In this document: positions 1 to 12,448 of the stretch, piece after piece | How positions within the stretch are numbered: position 1 is the first letter of the stretch | How the letters are laid out: each line of letters begins with the position of its first letter | Assembly: GCA_010093705.1 (NCBI GenBank) | Contig: MU006093.1 | Span: forward strand, 765,301-829,300 | DNA length: 64,000 bases | DNA from: Patellaria atrata CBS 101060 | Lineage: Eukaryota; Ascomycota; Dothideomycetes; Patellariales; Patellariaceae | Direction of reading: 5' to 3' | Position numbers and translations under genes: made by a program | Notes under the pieces: model-generated | Database searches by the model: none | Told to the model about the DNA's origin: nothing | The model's input: the letters and a program-made list of their open reading frames with translations, nothing else

Positions 1-450
1 AGCACGCTCGAGGGCCACACGGGCTGGGTCAGCGCCGTAGCGTTCTCGCCGGACGGCCAGGTCGTGGCATCGGCATCATACGACCGCACCGTCAGGCTCT
101 GGGACTCGAAGACGGGTACTAACCAAAATGTTATTAATGTAGGTGAGGATATTGGGTACCTTAAGTTCTCCTTAGGGGGATATCACCTAGATACGAATAA
201 AGGAAGGATTAATATTTATCCTTCTACTAACTCAAATTTTTTACCACAGCAGAGGTGTTTATTTGGTCTCTTCGTTCAACAAGACTGGGTGTGTAATGAT
301 AAGATGGAGAAGCTTATTTGGCTTCCGCCGGATTTTCGAGTATCTACAGCGGAGTTTCGGGATCGTCTCCTTATACTGGGTCATGAATCAGGCTTTATTA
401 CTTTTCTTGAGATTATAGCTCTTACCTCCGCCCCACCCACCTCCTCTTAA
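1..450 (+). CDS. C-terminal end of a NACHT/WD40-type NOD-like receptor (partial, 5' end outside window)
   Basis: The frame is open from base 1 and ends at the TAA at 448-450. The first 39 residues are one WD40 repeat unit with the signature [16 protein letters not shown] and the closing TVRLWD. The remaining ~110 residues match the usual tail of HET-E/NWD-type fungal receptors: a 'G-YLKFS' strand, 'QQDWV', '[10 protein letters not shown]' and 'LGHESG'. In such proteins an N-terminal effector domain and a NACHT ATPase precede WD40 repeats that sense a ligand and trigger heterokaryon-incompatibility-type cell death; none of those upstream parts can be seen here. The repeat unit is GC-rich and the tail AT-rich, the usual look of WD40 arrays kept uniform by recombination next to unconstrained sequence. 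I cannot tell whether the whole gene is intact. Confidence 0.8.
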   Translation, partial: STLEGHTGWVSAVAFSPDGQVVASASYDRTVRLWDSKTGTNQNVINVGEDIGYLKFSLGGYHLDTNKGRINIYPSTNSNFLPQQRCLFGLFVQQDWVCNDKMEKLIWLPPDFRVSTAEFRDRLLILGHESGFITFLEIIALTSAPPTSS

Positions 451-1679
451 GTTGACCCTGTATTTATATTGAATTACAAAGGTTCAATTAAAAATTATAA
501 TGTTGTTCTAATTCTGGTGCCGGCTCGCCTAGACTGTCACTCACTAACCAGCTCAGATGGTCAGTCACAAAGCCAGATGGACTAGACAAGTACTGTCCGC
601 AAACGGTTAACCGGTTACGGCAGGAAAAGATGGTTGCAGCAACTGAATAAACTATAGTGACAAGACATGATAGTATACGGTATAGAATAGGACAAAGGTG
701 ATCTTATGTCAAAGGGAGGTGGTCTCGTGGACGAGGCTTTGATAGAGTCTATACTAGTAGATACGGAACTTTGCAAGTCCAGGTCGTGCGGCTTCTTCAC
801 TAACGTAAAACTCCTTTACTGGGGGGTTGGCTAATGATAGGGGACAATATAACGGGTGCACTTCGCGTCAACAAGATTAACATGCAAGATTCTCTCTCTT
901 TCAACCGATTAGTGTCAGACTGAAGATCTTGGTGGGAAGGATAATCAAGTATATCTCCTACTACACACGCGCTTACATATACCATCCTATCTCTAATTTA
1001 CTATAAATTTTAAGAGCATAAATTATCTAACTATATAAGCTTTCATGTAGTAATCGAATTCTAGAAATATATCTATTAATTTATTTGCATAAATCTAGCC
1101 GCTACGGTAAACTATTATACCGCGTGGGCTATCTACACCCCGGTTCCCTATCTTTCGCTCACACGTGTCTTCATTTATACGGACAGTAATACATCCCTAT
1201 CCCTATCATCAATAGATTTCTATTATCTTATTTTAGAATAGAAGTAGAAGAAATTTCCCTAATTACGTCTTACGATTAAACATACCTTCTTCTATATCCA
1301 ACTTCTATATCCTATACTACAGTCCCCCCTAAGCCCTTTTCTAAGGCTCTATCGGCTATACTCTATAGGTATCGAATAAATATTCCCAGAAATCCTCTCT
1401 AGAAGGAAATAAGACAGCCGAACCTAAGTTATAAAAGTAGTAAGGATAAGGACAAGGAAAGGATAATACACGCCTCCGTAGTTTTCCATCAATATGAGCG
1501 TCGATGTGCGTATAAAGAGTATACACATCAGGAAACTAATGATATCGCTTCGCATCTACTCCTTTAGTCCCTAAACAGAACGGATAGGTGCCGGCCTAAA
1601 TAACTATACTATAAATTGTTATTACTCCGCAGAATAGTCTAAGGTTTTCCAGGTGAGTAACTATACGCCTCCTAGACTA
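451..1679. other. AT-rich stretch without recognisable genes
   Basis: No frame reads like a protein. From about 1,000 the sequence is rich in TA dinucleotides and short pyrimidine runs, as expected of DNA altered by repeat-induced point mutation. It lies downstream (3') of the recombinase relic that follows and may be part of the same dead element. This is an inference from composition only. Confidence 0.45.
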
Positions 1680-3720
1680 TTTTATTATCAATTTATTATA
1701 CGCAACTGTAGCAGAAGTACTGTCGATCCGGTATTATCAAATCGTTCGGAACATAGTGCTCATTTGCTAAGTGGGCAGCCAATTCATACCCGATAAACCC
1801 TTTTTCTTGACAGTTTTCCTAAAGATATACGTCCAACAGGAATTCTTTAAGTGACCTATTATATATATCGCGACCTCTTTTCCCGAACATGCTTTGAGAT
1901 TCTTGTCGCATTTCTTTCCGTCTCCCTCCCTACACCGGGACACGCGAGCTCGTGTGATAAGGTCTAGTGCCTCTACCTTTTGGGCAATACGCTTTTACCG
2001 AGCATATAAGAGTAAGTGCTTACTCTTTCGCGCTTTTCCGGGGCTATTATGAATTGATTAGTTCGCGTGCTATTGGCGTGTAGGAGAGAAATTTCACCTT
2101 GCTAAATCCGTATCGCAGTTCGGACAATTACCTTCTTGTTAGGCTTCGCCTCAGGGTACTATATACTTCCGTTTGAGGGAGAAGACACCAGTATCATTGG
2201 TTCGAGCATAGAGCTCTCAGTAATAAGAGGATCCCCTTTTAAGTTATATAAGGTATCGATGAGCTTAGCCCGTTGAGGCTCGTATTTCAAAACTGTCTGT
2301 ATAAGTATATGCTCCGTTCGTGAAGGGAGAAGTATATCCGAAGCTTCAATATCGCCATCAAACTGGTGGTCATCTTGAACCATATCCGACTGAGGGATGC
2401 AATTGAAATGGGCTGAACGAGCGTCACGGAATTGGTCTCGGCGCATGCGACTAATATCTTCACGCCTCCTTTCGGCGGTGGTCACGGTAGATATCGCGTT
2501 AGGTCTACGTCCCGGGACCGTCAGGTCGGCGCCGTGGGGTGGCGGTGCGTTAACATCCCTCTCCAGAAGCATTGTTCTTGAGAAATCGAAAAGTTTTGCA
2601 CGCTGAGGTAAACCACGCATGATCTATTGGCCATCCACTACCGACTTTCGGGAAATATAGGCCTGAAAAGTGATATCATTTGTATATCCCATGCGCTGTC
2701 TGCTTTGGGCTGTAGTTGCGTCTTGATCAAGCTTATTTGCGAAACCACGTCTAAAGCAGTATGCGAATATGGGGCCTTTATATCCTACTCTCTCCCTAAG
2801 GGCTCGGAGTCGCCCTCAATAGCCTTTGTGTTTCAAAATCTGCGTCTCTGATATGAGGCCGGACGGTGTGACAGCTCGTACAATAAGAATATCCCTCATT
2901 TCAGGTTTAGCTTCTAAGGTAATTGCGGCTCGGGAGGCCGGAACCTGGATCGTATTGAAGGCTGCCAGATCAGGAAGCGCAGTATAAGCTTGATCCGCAA
3001 TCGCTAGAGCTAAGAAATGTGTGAATACGCAAGTCGCTTTGTCGGCCATTGGAGTTAGAGTAATCTCTAGGCTACTAAAGTTATTAGCTTATGGGCAATT
3101 ACAAACTATGTTTAGAATCTGGCAAGATTACCTATCTAGTTTGAACCTACGACCCTTCTGATTGTGAACTGCCACACTCATAGTCCAAATTGCTCCTTTA
3201 AACGCAATCATAGACTTAGTGAGAGTGATGTCCTTGTAATATACACCCTCATTGCTCTCTAGCCAGCATCTCGACTCGATTAGTTCGCCAGGCCGGAGGA
3301 TCAAATCACTGAGTAGAAGAATTACAAAGTGAAGCCAGAGCCGCCAGCGAGGGTGTGCGTACTCGAAGGTATCGAATTTCCATGAATACTTGAGTAGATC
3401 CTTCGTGACGGGATACGATGCCACAGGTTTTGGTTGACATTTACTTAATGCCCCTGATCTTTCTCGAATATCTGTGTGAATATAGTCGGTGATTAAGTCA
3501 AATTCTTTCCGTCCAAATTTATAGTTATGCTCAAGGAAAAGGAGTAGTTATATCTCTCTCGATAGCTTTTCTAAAGGACGGATGGTGACTTTCTGTTCGA
3601 TTTTGCCCTGGGTATTTCCAATCCAGAAATGTAGAAAAGCCTTCATTTGTGAAAGTCCAGGAACTTCCAAGAGAGGTACATATACATGGCGCGTGTTCGG
3701 TAGATATTGAACAGCACATC
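1680..3720 (-). mobile_element. Relic of a DUF3435 tyrosine recombinase (Starship 'captain' family)
   Basis: Reading the minus strand from about 3,720 downwards gives family segments in the right order: 'SWKFDTFEYAHPRWRLWLHF' and 'LRPGELIESRCW' (box I arginine), 'YYKDITL', 'FTHFLALAIADQAYTAL' (about 3,015-2,960), 'KPEMRDILIVRAVTPSG', then 'YCFRRGFANKLDQ' and 'QRMGYTNDITFQAYIS' (about 2,760-2,640), and 'MRGLPQRAKLFDFSRTM' (about 2,615). A weaker downstream stretch near 1,690-1,830 reads 'GYELAAHLANEH' and 'YFCYSC', like the zinc-finger tail of some family members. DUF3435 enzymes are DNA tyrosine recombinases; those at the edge of Starships excise and insert the element. The copy is broken: the frame changes or stops several times, and both histidines of the R-HxxR-H-Y active site read tyrosine, while the box I and box II arginines and the tyrosine remain. 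It is certainly non-functional. The family call is strong; whether this was ever a Starship captain rather than an orphan copy is open. Confidence 0.8.
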
Positions 3721-3869
3721 TATTCTATATATTAGCTATAGAAACTATAACTCAGAATAAGAATGTACTGTTTGAATCGACTGCGAAGAAGGTCAAACTT
3801 CTCCTTTAAATAAGGACGAATAACGGGCCGTACGTTATCGTCGATTTGCGAAGGGGGGTTGCAAAGACT

Positions 3870-6546
3870 TACCACCATAAACAAATCTTTGAGCATGAAT
3901 ATTCGCAACAACCATTACGACTTGTGCGGTGATGGATCGAGCAACTTCAAGCTGAAATAGGTTTCTCCATGTCACCAGTATCTCTATGTCGTGAAGTAGT
4001 TACCCAAATGTCTTTGGCGTCTCCTAAGAGTCGGACATACCCTGACTGTCCAGAGTCAGACAACTGATTTGAGATTACAAGTATCGTACGCAGCCAGAGA
4101 GATATCACAGCAAGAAGCGCATTCCTATCAATTGTCCACTGAGGGGCTTCAAGAGTTTCAGGATCAACGATTCCGGTGTCTACGTTAAATGTGTATTGAC
4201 CGGTATTGGACGGCTTACTTTCCGCTATCCGATAACTAACATCGCTCTGCCACTTGAATACCATTCGATCCGGATTCTGTGTGATTTCAAAGGTTGATTG
4301 TTTATCCGGGATGGGCTCAAGTAATACCACGTTTTTGCCGAGTTTCTTCGCAACGTAACGACGCCCTGTGCTAGGTCCTTCAGGTATTTAGAATGAATCA
4401 TGTGATCTATCTTGTATTGACCGCAAACTAGAACGCTCGTTCTTGGGACTGCCATCTTTAATAACCCCTACCTCACCTGATGCAGTGCTTTCAGATGTCA
4501 TACTATTTTGATAGATTCGACGGGGGGAAGGAAGGTCTCGCCAGGGGTGGTGAAAAGACTTTACTAAGTTTTGGATTGTTGGTCTATACGTCGAGTGCTC
4601 TCTTTCTTTTGGTGATATGTACAAATTGCTGGAACTTGTCGTGGAGTGATGGAGTTCCTCGATGTATGTCGCTCGTTCGGCCTGTTCGGGCTGTAATGAG
4701 TCCAACATTGCATTACTGTCCGTTAAAACTATGCGTATTACCTGCGTTATAGCAGTGGCAAGTTGATTAGAGATAACATGCAACTCATCGTTCCACATCA
4801 CAAGATCCTGGATATGGGCCTGTATCTCGACAATTTTTTGAAATGGTAAACGATGGTATTTGTCATTCCCTGCATTGGGAAGTCGCAAAGTTGTTGAAGG
4901 TCGTACGGGCGTAAAGTCTCGATCGTAAACTGATGAGAACGATCCACAACGGAGCTCCCAGCGGGAAAGATCCATAATTTTGTAGGTAAGCCATCCTAAC
5001 TCCAGGCCTTCGGGGAGATCTTCTCCAGTTGGATCCCTTGCAAGACCTCGACGTACGTATGACCGCAATGTAGTCATCACGAGAGTACCAGCTAGAACGG
5101 AGACCGCTGAACTCCAATGCAGAGCTCTCACTAATATGCGAGTTAGATTCTGATTGATAAGCACGTTATTGCAAGAACGCTACAACTCACAGTCAATAAA
5201 CTAGATAACATAACCAATGAGGGAAAACCCTATAGCAGTTGCTGCAGTAAAGCTATAGTCCTTTTCTTCGTTGACTCTAGAGGTACGAATCCTTTTATCT
5301 TTAGCCGCATTAGAAATCGCAAATGATGAAAACTTTTGTTCGCTAACTGTGCATGTTCTCTGAATTCGCACCACATGGAAATCATCCGGTGACTCAACTG
5401 GGAAAAATTCTAGCTCATCCGTACTACCTTTAATGATATCTAGACACACGTTAGAAGTCAAAAACTATTTAGATGCACTGGTGGTATGACTTACGGGAAC
5501 ACAATATGATACCAATGTTCAAAATTAGAGTCCCTTATGAATCATGACTTTAGCCAGTAACACGTCTTTAAGGAAGGGGACAGTAATTACCTAGAAGCAT
5601 GCACAGATATCCATAGCCCGCAATATTAGATCCGGAATTTTTTAGACTCCAGTGGTATGTTGTAACTCCCGATATTATAAGTATCAGCAGCTGTACAATT
5701 ATGCCGGTGATAGCAAAAGCCCACACCTCCCGTCGCCGCGGGAGAGCATCTGCAACATTCAAGGTAATGTTAGGAGCTTGGGTCGTCAACCTAGTCTAGC
5801 AATTTTGCTAACATCCGAAAAGTCGGTGGGTCCTTTGACACCATATACGCGTTCGTTATATGCAGTTGTTAAGTCGTATACCATATTATTGACGTCAACT
5901 TCGGCATCAGTCTCATGGTACTTCCTATAAATGAACTCCTTGATCGGAGCATCTCCACGATCGCGAACTACATACATCAGTTGGAACCTGATTGATGGAC
6001 ATCATTTGACTAACTTATTTCTCTACCACTCCACAATTCACAAACCGATTCACTTATGCTCGATAGTAGTTCTACCTCGGCAGTTGGTCTACTTTCACGG
6101 GCTCTAGTTTGAGTGTCAACGTATGTAATCAGAAGTAGAGACGGACCATTCACCTCCTAATGATTGCTTTTAGCCATCTTCTACTACCTATACGAATTGC
6201 ACTGACCACACTAGTGAGTATTCCAATTGGAGCCATTGCAAGAAGGATATTGTCGGCCCATCCCATCTACAAGACATTCAGCATCGGTCAATTTGAGCTA
6301 CAGGAGAATACTTACCGCCTGGGACATGAATTGTTTTGTGACGTGTTCACCAAAAAGGGTGAGAAGTGGAGCAAGGTCTGTGAACAAATTGTTACTGAAA
6401 TCTTCCCCTTGGAAACCGCTGAAAGTCAAATTGCCGGCCATGTTAGTGAGGAACAATAACGTGGATATAGCTAATGATATATAAGCTGAACCCTCTTGTT
6501 GAGCTGATGCGTTATCCCCGGTCATGCCATTCCTATTAGGATGCAT
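3870..6546 (-). pseudogene. Decayed fungal multi-pass membrane-protein gene
   Basis: I recognise this as a fungal membrane-protein family, often annotated as ankyrin-repeat or phosphorylase-like. Family blocks lie in order on the minus strand: 'TDLAPLLTLFGEHVTKQF', 'MGWADNILLAMAPIGI', 'RARESRPTAEVELLSS', 'SVCELWSGRE', 'APIKEFIY', 'EVWAFAITGIIVQLL', 'LCSHIIKGSTDE', 'RALHWSSAVSVLAGTL' and 'LPEGLELGWL'. Six introns of 47-60 nt can be placed with good signals (6267-6315, 6104-6153, 5968-6014, 5534-5590, 5440-5494, 5131-5190) and restore the family sequence across each join. The likely start is the ATG at 6546. Damage: a one-base frame change near 5,790 within 'ARL..TQAPNITLNV', a TAG at 5203-5201 where the family has glutamine, a TAA at 4390-4388 in an otherwise continuous frame, and a probable further frame change near 3,950. 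Both stops fit CAR-to-TAR changes. Sequencing error could explain one break but not all. Function of the family is unknown to me. Confidence 0.75.
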
Positions 6547-7788
6547 TGCAGATTTACAGGGAATCTGCTTTTCGCTCGGTATCGGCAGGGTTCAACCAAT
6601 GGCGAGCTTCCTTATTATGTACTCCCCAGATTGTGGCTGGCTGAGGTTGTAAAATAGCTGCTGTATGCTAACCCCCTAACTTCAGGACGACTACTCATAT
6701 TATATTCTAGTATTTTCTATTGATCAGACTTCTAGAATCACTGTTCGTAAGATAATACCCCTTTTGAAAACTAGTCTGTTATAGATTCGAGCTCCTCAAT
6801 ATGAATGAAAGCCCCGATACTGAAGGTAGAAAAGGAGCTGAAAGAAGACAAAAAGGTATTTGTACGACTTATCTGAAACATATTTAAATAGAAGAATATG
6901 AGCGTAATTAATCATACTTCCATCCAGCGTTCAAACCTTCGTTACCCCTCTACTATTGATATTTTCAGCTGTGTTTGTGATAATTGATTGCACATTCTTC
7001 TAGATATGTTCTCCATAACAGCTGATGACAATATAAGTAATAAACGACTTGGACTGTACTACTCTCCGCTGATGGATATACCTTAAAATGCCATTGACAA
7101 CCAGTAGAAGAGAACGCAACTATTCATGCAATGTCACCTTGTTGGAATTGAGGGTCACGCAAGGTAGCTGGATATCTGAAACTGCTGGAGGCCATGGCAA
7201 TTGAGATGGCTGAACAGGCAATGCTTTAAGATGGCAATGCCACCCACATGATAGTCGACAATCAAAAAAAACACTTTACACCCTCCTATCTACTATCTCA
7301 GCTCATACCAGTGTGTATTCAAACACACCTAGAGACAGGATTATGGTGTTCGAGTAGTTCTATGGTAACTCTGTACAGTAGAAGTTCCCATTGGGAATTC
7401 CGTAACCTACTCGTGGGTTCAGGCATATCCCAAACGATAATTTCTAAACGATACTCTTGTCATTTTCCTGGGAATTTCAGCCTTGACGTACGGAGAAGAT
7501 ATCTCGGTAAAACTAAAATCCATTGCCGAAAAGGCTAACCCGGCAACTTCGGCAAAGCTGCAAACACAACAAACGCGTGCGAAGTGACACCTCAGCCACA
7601 GCAACCGAAACTTGAGCTATCGGTTTTCTCTTTCCACCTTTCCATCCTTCCTCATCGCAATTCATTCTAATACTTTCTCATCGTTAATGTCTTAATATCG
7701 ATCACCCAATTCTCTTCATTTCGTTCGGCTTGGCGTTCTTTTCGTTTGTATACCACGCGCAGACTTGCGATCGGTCAAGAACGCAACC
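6547..7788. promoter_or_regulatory. Intergenic region upstream of the EDC4-like gene
   Basis: No supported gene is seen. The left part is AT-rich, like the decayed block. From about 7,620 it changes to a pyrimidine-rich stretch (for example 7,625-7,690) running up to the start codon, typical of a fungal core promoter and 5' leader. The border between accessory and conserved DNA lies somewhere in here, roughly 7,200-7,600. Confidence 0.4.
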
Positions 7789-10700
7789 ATGGCCGACTTA
7801 CAAGAGCTGTTCGCCCGACTGAAAAGCACGAATAATCCAGCGACGACTTCGAATCAACAACCTAGCAGCACTATTGACCAGTCCACCAGGTCGCAAAGTG
7901 GATTGGACCAGAATCACAATTACCGTCCTCCCAGTGTCTCATCCCCTCTCTTCTCGCCCTCTCCAGGTGGCCCCCAACCGCACCACGCATCCGCCATTAT
8001 GAGCCCCAACACATCTGCTCTTCCGACACCATTACCGGAGCAGAATGTTGCTACTCCTGCTGGTGATCGCACTGCTAACCTTCTCAATCTGCTCAAATTC
8101 TCTCAGAACAACCAAGGCCCTGCCCCTTCACAGTCACCTTTCCCTTCTGTCGAGCGTCGAGCCTCGCACAACCTCAGTCAAGCTTCGCAAGCAGACAACA
8201 ATGTTATTCAAGGTCGAACTACATCAGCGTCTGACCTTGTTGCCTCTATTATGCGTAAAACATCGTCTACAACTTCTTTCCAGTCTCCTCCCTCAGCCTC
8301 GCCTGTACCCAGCAGACCTGAGATGCGCGGTGAACGATCGACGTTAGCGATGGAAAATCCTCAGGACTTTCTCTTGAAACTGCTCAATCAACCCAAACCA
8401 ACGCAAGGAGATCCGTTAACGCGACGGCATACGGACAAATCCCATCAGTCAGTTGAGCCGCAATTGCCTGAAGTGGAGGTTGACGACCTGGCGCAAGACC
8501 TTGCTGATGCTAAACTTGAAAATGTTGATTCCAATCCGGCTACAACTCAACAGAAACAGCGTTCTCATCCCACAATCTTTGGAGTTGATGAACCCCACGC
8601 ATTCGAGCCTCCATCCACCAACAAGAGTTCGATTTTCACCTATGTGAACCCTTTCGAACAACTTTCTGCGTCATCGCCTCGCAACCGCACCCCAAAACCC
8701 GAAGCAAAGTCTGGTAGTACGACCCCAAAGATTGACATTCTCAAGAATAGTGGCAATATCGCGGCTGCTGATGCTTCGCTCCCAACTCAGACAGCCCATA
8801 AACACTCTGCATCAGATACTCTGTCTTCTCCTATTAACTTACCACCTTCGATGCCTAATCATCCTCATCGCGATAATGCTGAGATGCTCGAGCGAGAGAG
8901 CGTTGTTCAGGCCGTTAGCGAGGTTGGTAAGCAGGTTGATAAACAGATCGAGGAAGCCTTAGCCGCAGCCGATGTTGGCGCAGCCGAAAGCAATACACTT
9001 GAAGCTGCTGTCCCTAAAGATGACGTTTCTATTGACGAGCTGGAACAAGCCGTCCATGAGGTCGCCGTTGAAGCCAAGGAGGAATTGAAGAATGAAGATA
9101 GTCGTCGCGAATTCAAATCTAGCTTGCCAAAGCCACTAGCTGACGCAGTTGAAGAAGTCATTAATGAAGCGGCGCAAGAGAATGTTGCCGACGATTGGGA
9201 AAGTGCTGATGCCGAGGATAATGCAACCAAGAATGGAGAGTACTTAGTGAGGGTTTACAACTTTCCGATTAGACCATTCGTTGCTATCGACATTAACCGG
9301 TTACAAGAGCCTCCATTGTCACTGCGTCCGGACAACATCCTTGATGTCGCTCGACTCAAAAAGCCGTTCGAACAGATTGATCGCACCCTTGTCGTGGCAA
9401 CGAAGAACTTCATAGTATATGCATTACCCAAGAGCGGACCAAAGAGTGGTGGCTTTCGTTTAATACAACAAGATACTGGCCAGTATAAGCAAGTTTTCGC
9501 GAATACGAATGAGCGTATCTTCAACCTTTCTATTTGTGCCCCTGCTATAGGAGGACCTGCTGCTGCTTCCATTTTACAGGATGCCGAAACTATCCTCGCC
9601 ACTGGCATTGACGGGACAGTCTATTGGGCAATGAGCTCTACTAAGGACCCGGATCTATTCACGGAGAAGCGTCTGGAGGACACTGGTCTAATCTTTCCCC
9701 CAAGCCAGGCCCATGACGATAACACTTCTGGAGGTCAGCTCAAGACAAGGGCTAAGAAGAGTAACCGCCATCCCGAATTTTTTGGTCTCGGGAGGGGTAG
9801 ATGTATTTATATAATCTGGCCCCAAATGGCTCGTGACAGGCGCTACATGGATACCAAGACACGAGTGTGCGACACCGTCAAATATCTTGCTGAGCGTCAG
9901 CTTCAGATTACTATTGGAAAAGCTGGTAAAGATTTTGCATTTAGTGAGGATGATACTACAATAGTCTCTTTGGACAAGGCTGGTAAAATGAAGTTCTGGG
10001 ATATCCGCGAGCTTACCAATTCTGCATTCAACAGTACTCCTGGCTCATTCCCCAGTTACGATATCCGCACTCCGCTCTTAACCCTCTCAACTTGTTCTCC
10101 AAGCGATAAATCCTGGCCTACCTCTGTTTTCTTCGTCGATAAGGAACGCCCTTGCGTCAAGGGTATTGCCTGTCGATATCTCATCGTAGGCATGAAGCAG
10201 AATCATACACTTCAACTTTGGGACCTTTGTCTTTTGAAACCTGTGCAGGAAATAAACTTTCCTCACGAGAATGAGTCAGACCCGATCTGCAGTATTGGCT
10301 ATCATCCAAGAACAGGAGTCATCGTTGTGGGCCATCCAACTCGTAACTCTATCTATTTCATCCACCTGTCTGCTCCTGTCTATAACCTTTCTCCTATGCG
10401 ACAGGCTAGGTTCATCGAATATGTAGCAACCAAGTCTAACAAGATCCCCAAGCCGGAGTCCACAGCAATCATGAGCGGAGTTCGAGAGTTTTCCTTCGCA
10501 TCCAAAGGCCAGCTTCGCAGCGTTGAAATCCTCAACGATCCCATCAACGCAAATACTGGACCAGAAGAGTCCCCAGCTCTCTTCGAGTTGTATGTAATGC
10601 ATTCCAAAGGTGTTACTTGCATGTCTATCAAGCGAGAAGACTTAGGTTGGAGTCAAAACAACAGGGTCCTTCATCCCGTTGATGCTCAAAGCGAAGGCGC

Positions 10701-12448
10701 AATAACTGTCTCTGAATTACGATCTTTCAGTGTGTCTACAGCAGACTCTTCTACAACTGGGGAGACACCTGAGCAGCCGGAACCAGCTACTCCTTCTAGA
10801 ACTACTCGCGAATCTTCAAAGAAGGAAACAGCAGCGAGCAGTCGGGTAACACAGACCCAAAACCCGGAACAGTCAATCCGAGCTTCTACTCTAGCGAAGG
10901 TCGAAAGTAAGCAGGATGCGGCCCGTGCTGCAATTCTGAACGGCGCCGACAAGACTGAGAAGATTGAAAAGTTTGAAAAGTCTGAAAAGAAGAAGAAGAA
11001 GCGTGGTGCAGGCGCGGAGACCACTTCACAGCCGCCAATCGCTCCTTCTCTGGTAAATCCAAGCCTAGCGACACCATCATCCTACGCCATGGCTGCTCAA
11101 CGTACTGCATCACCAGCTATGCAGTCTACTGCCGCTCCGGAAGTTGGACTTACTTCCCAGCCCGCCGAATCTAGCAAGCAGCCAGAATTCTCTTTCAAGG
11201 ATCTGAAGAAGCTCGAGTCCGGCATCTCTACAGAGATCACTAAAGCTTTGAACGGAGAATTTGAGTCACTTTACCGACGCATTGACGAAGATAAACGTGT
11301 TCAAGATGCCGCTAGTGCTGCTAAACAAGACGCAGTCCTCCGTCTGGTGTCCAGTACTCTAACAGATAACGTGGAGAAGAGCTTATCAAGAATTATATCG
11401 GAGAACCTCAGATCTGGTCTCCTCCCACCTCTTTCAGAAGTTGTTGTCGGTGCTATTGAACGAGGTCTGAAGGAAGCCCTTAGTCAAGCCGTTCACAGTG
11501 TCGTACCCCGTGAGATCAGGTCGTCTCTACCCATTGCTATCAGTCGAGCCTTGCAAGAACCTGATGTACTACAAATTATCTCTGACCTTGTTTCCACTAA
11601 AGTGGCTTCCATTGTCGATTCTCATCTTGCCACCGCCCTCTCTACGACCATTGTTCCTACTTTCACCAGTAACGCCATCTCTGCTGCGCAAAATATTGCC
11701 ACTGAAGTGGAGCGTCGTGTAGGAGAGCAGCTACGCGAGGCCGAAGTTCAACGTCAAACCGATTCGACCAAGATCGAGCAACTTACAAGCCTTGTCCATC
11801 GTCTATCGGAGACCATTCAATCCATGGCTGCTTCACAAGCAGATTTCCAAGGCGAAATTCTCAAGCTGCAGAGCCAAGTGGGCTCCAGTGCCAGTCGTGA
11901 TGCTCCTGCTATTTCTTCCGCAGCTGCTACCCCAACTCGCGCTGCGACACCACCGCCCGAGAAGACTGATGAGGACCGTGAGAGGGATGAGATTACTGCG
12001 ATGTTACGCAACGGTCAATACGAGGAGGGAACTATCAGGGTAAGTATAATTCACGTGTTCTGAAGTCATCAAATACTAATCAAACCTTCAGTGGCTCCAA
12101 TGTGGCTACCAGGGATCGCTTTTCGACACTCTCTTCATCCGTGTCAACCCGAACTATATCAAGTCGCTCTCTCCGCTCGTCGCGCTATCCATCTCTGCAG
12201 CCGTGACCGCATCGCTCGAGACAAACATCTCCGAACGCCTTCAGTGGCTCGAGATGGTGTTTAACAGCATCGATCCCCGGGATCCGGAGCTCGAAGAGGT
12301 CACGCCGAAGATCATGGACGTGCTGAGCCAGAGGCTTCAAGGCGCTTACATGCAGGTTGCCGAGGGAAGTCCCCAGAACCCGATTTTGAGGAAGATCAGC
12401 CAGCTCGCGAGGAGGGCGATCGACCTCAAGGCTCTCGCGCTGAGTTAG
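7789..12448 (+). CDS. EDC4: EDC4/Ge-1-like mRNA decapping scaffold protein
   Basis: The start is the ATG at 7789 in the context AACCATGGCC; the frame is open a little further upstream but has no ATG there. Two exons, 7789-12039 and 12092-12448, flank a 52-nt intron with GTAAGT, TACTAAT and CAG signals, giving about 1,535 residues. Residues 1-490 are low-complexity and rich in S, P, T and Q. A WD40-like region follows (about 490-960, with 'KMKFWDIREL' and 'LQLWDLCLLK'), then a serine/lysine-rich linker ending in a run of lysines (about 1,065-1,075), and an alanine-rich helical region whose last 120 residues ('YIKSLSPLVALSISAAV') match the Ge-1 C-terminal domain. EDC4 binds Dcp1/Dcp2 in P-bodies and promotes decapping in 5'-to-3' mRNA decay; the fission yeast counterpart is Pdc1. 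The gene converges on the GABA transaminase gene. Confidence 0.85.

Noticed and set aside
7765-7788. Upstream extension of the EDC4-like frame by eight residues
   Set aside because: There is no ATG in that extension (it begins with TTG), and the ATG at 7789 has a strong start context.
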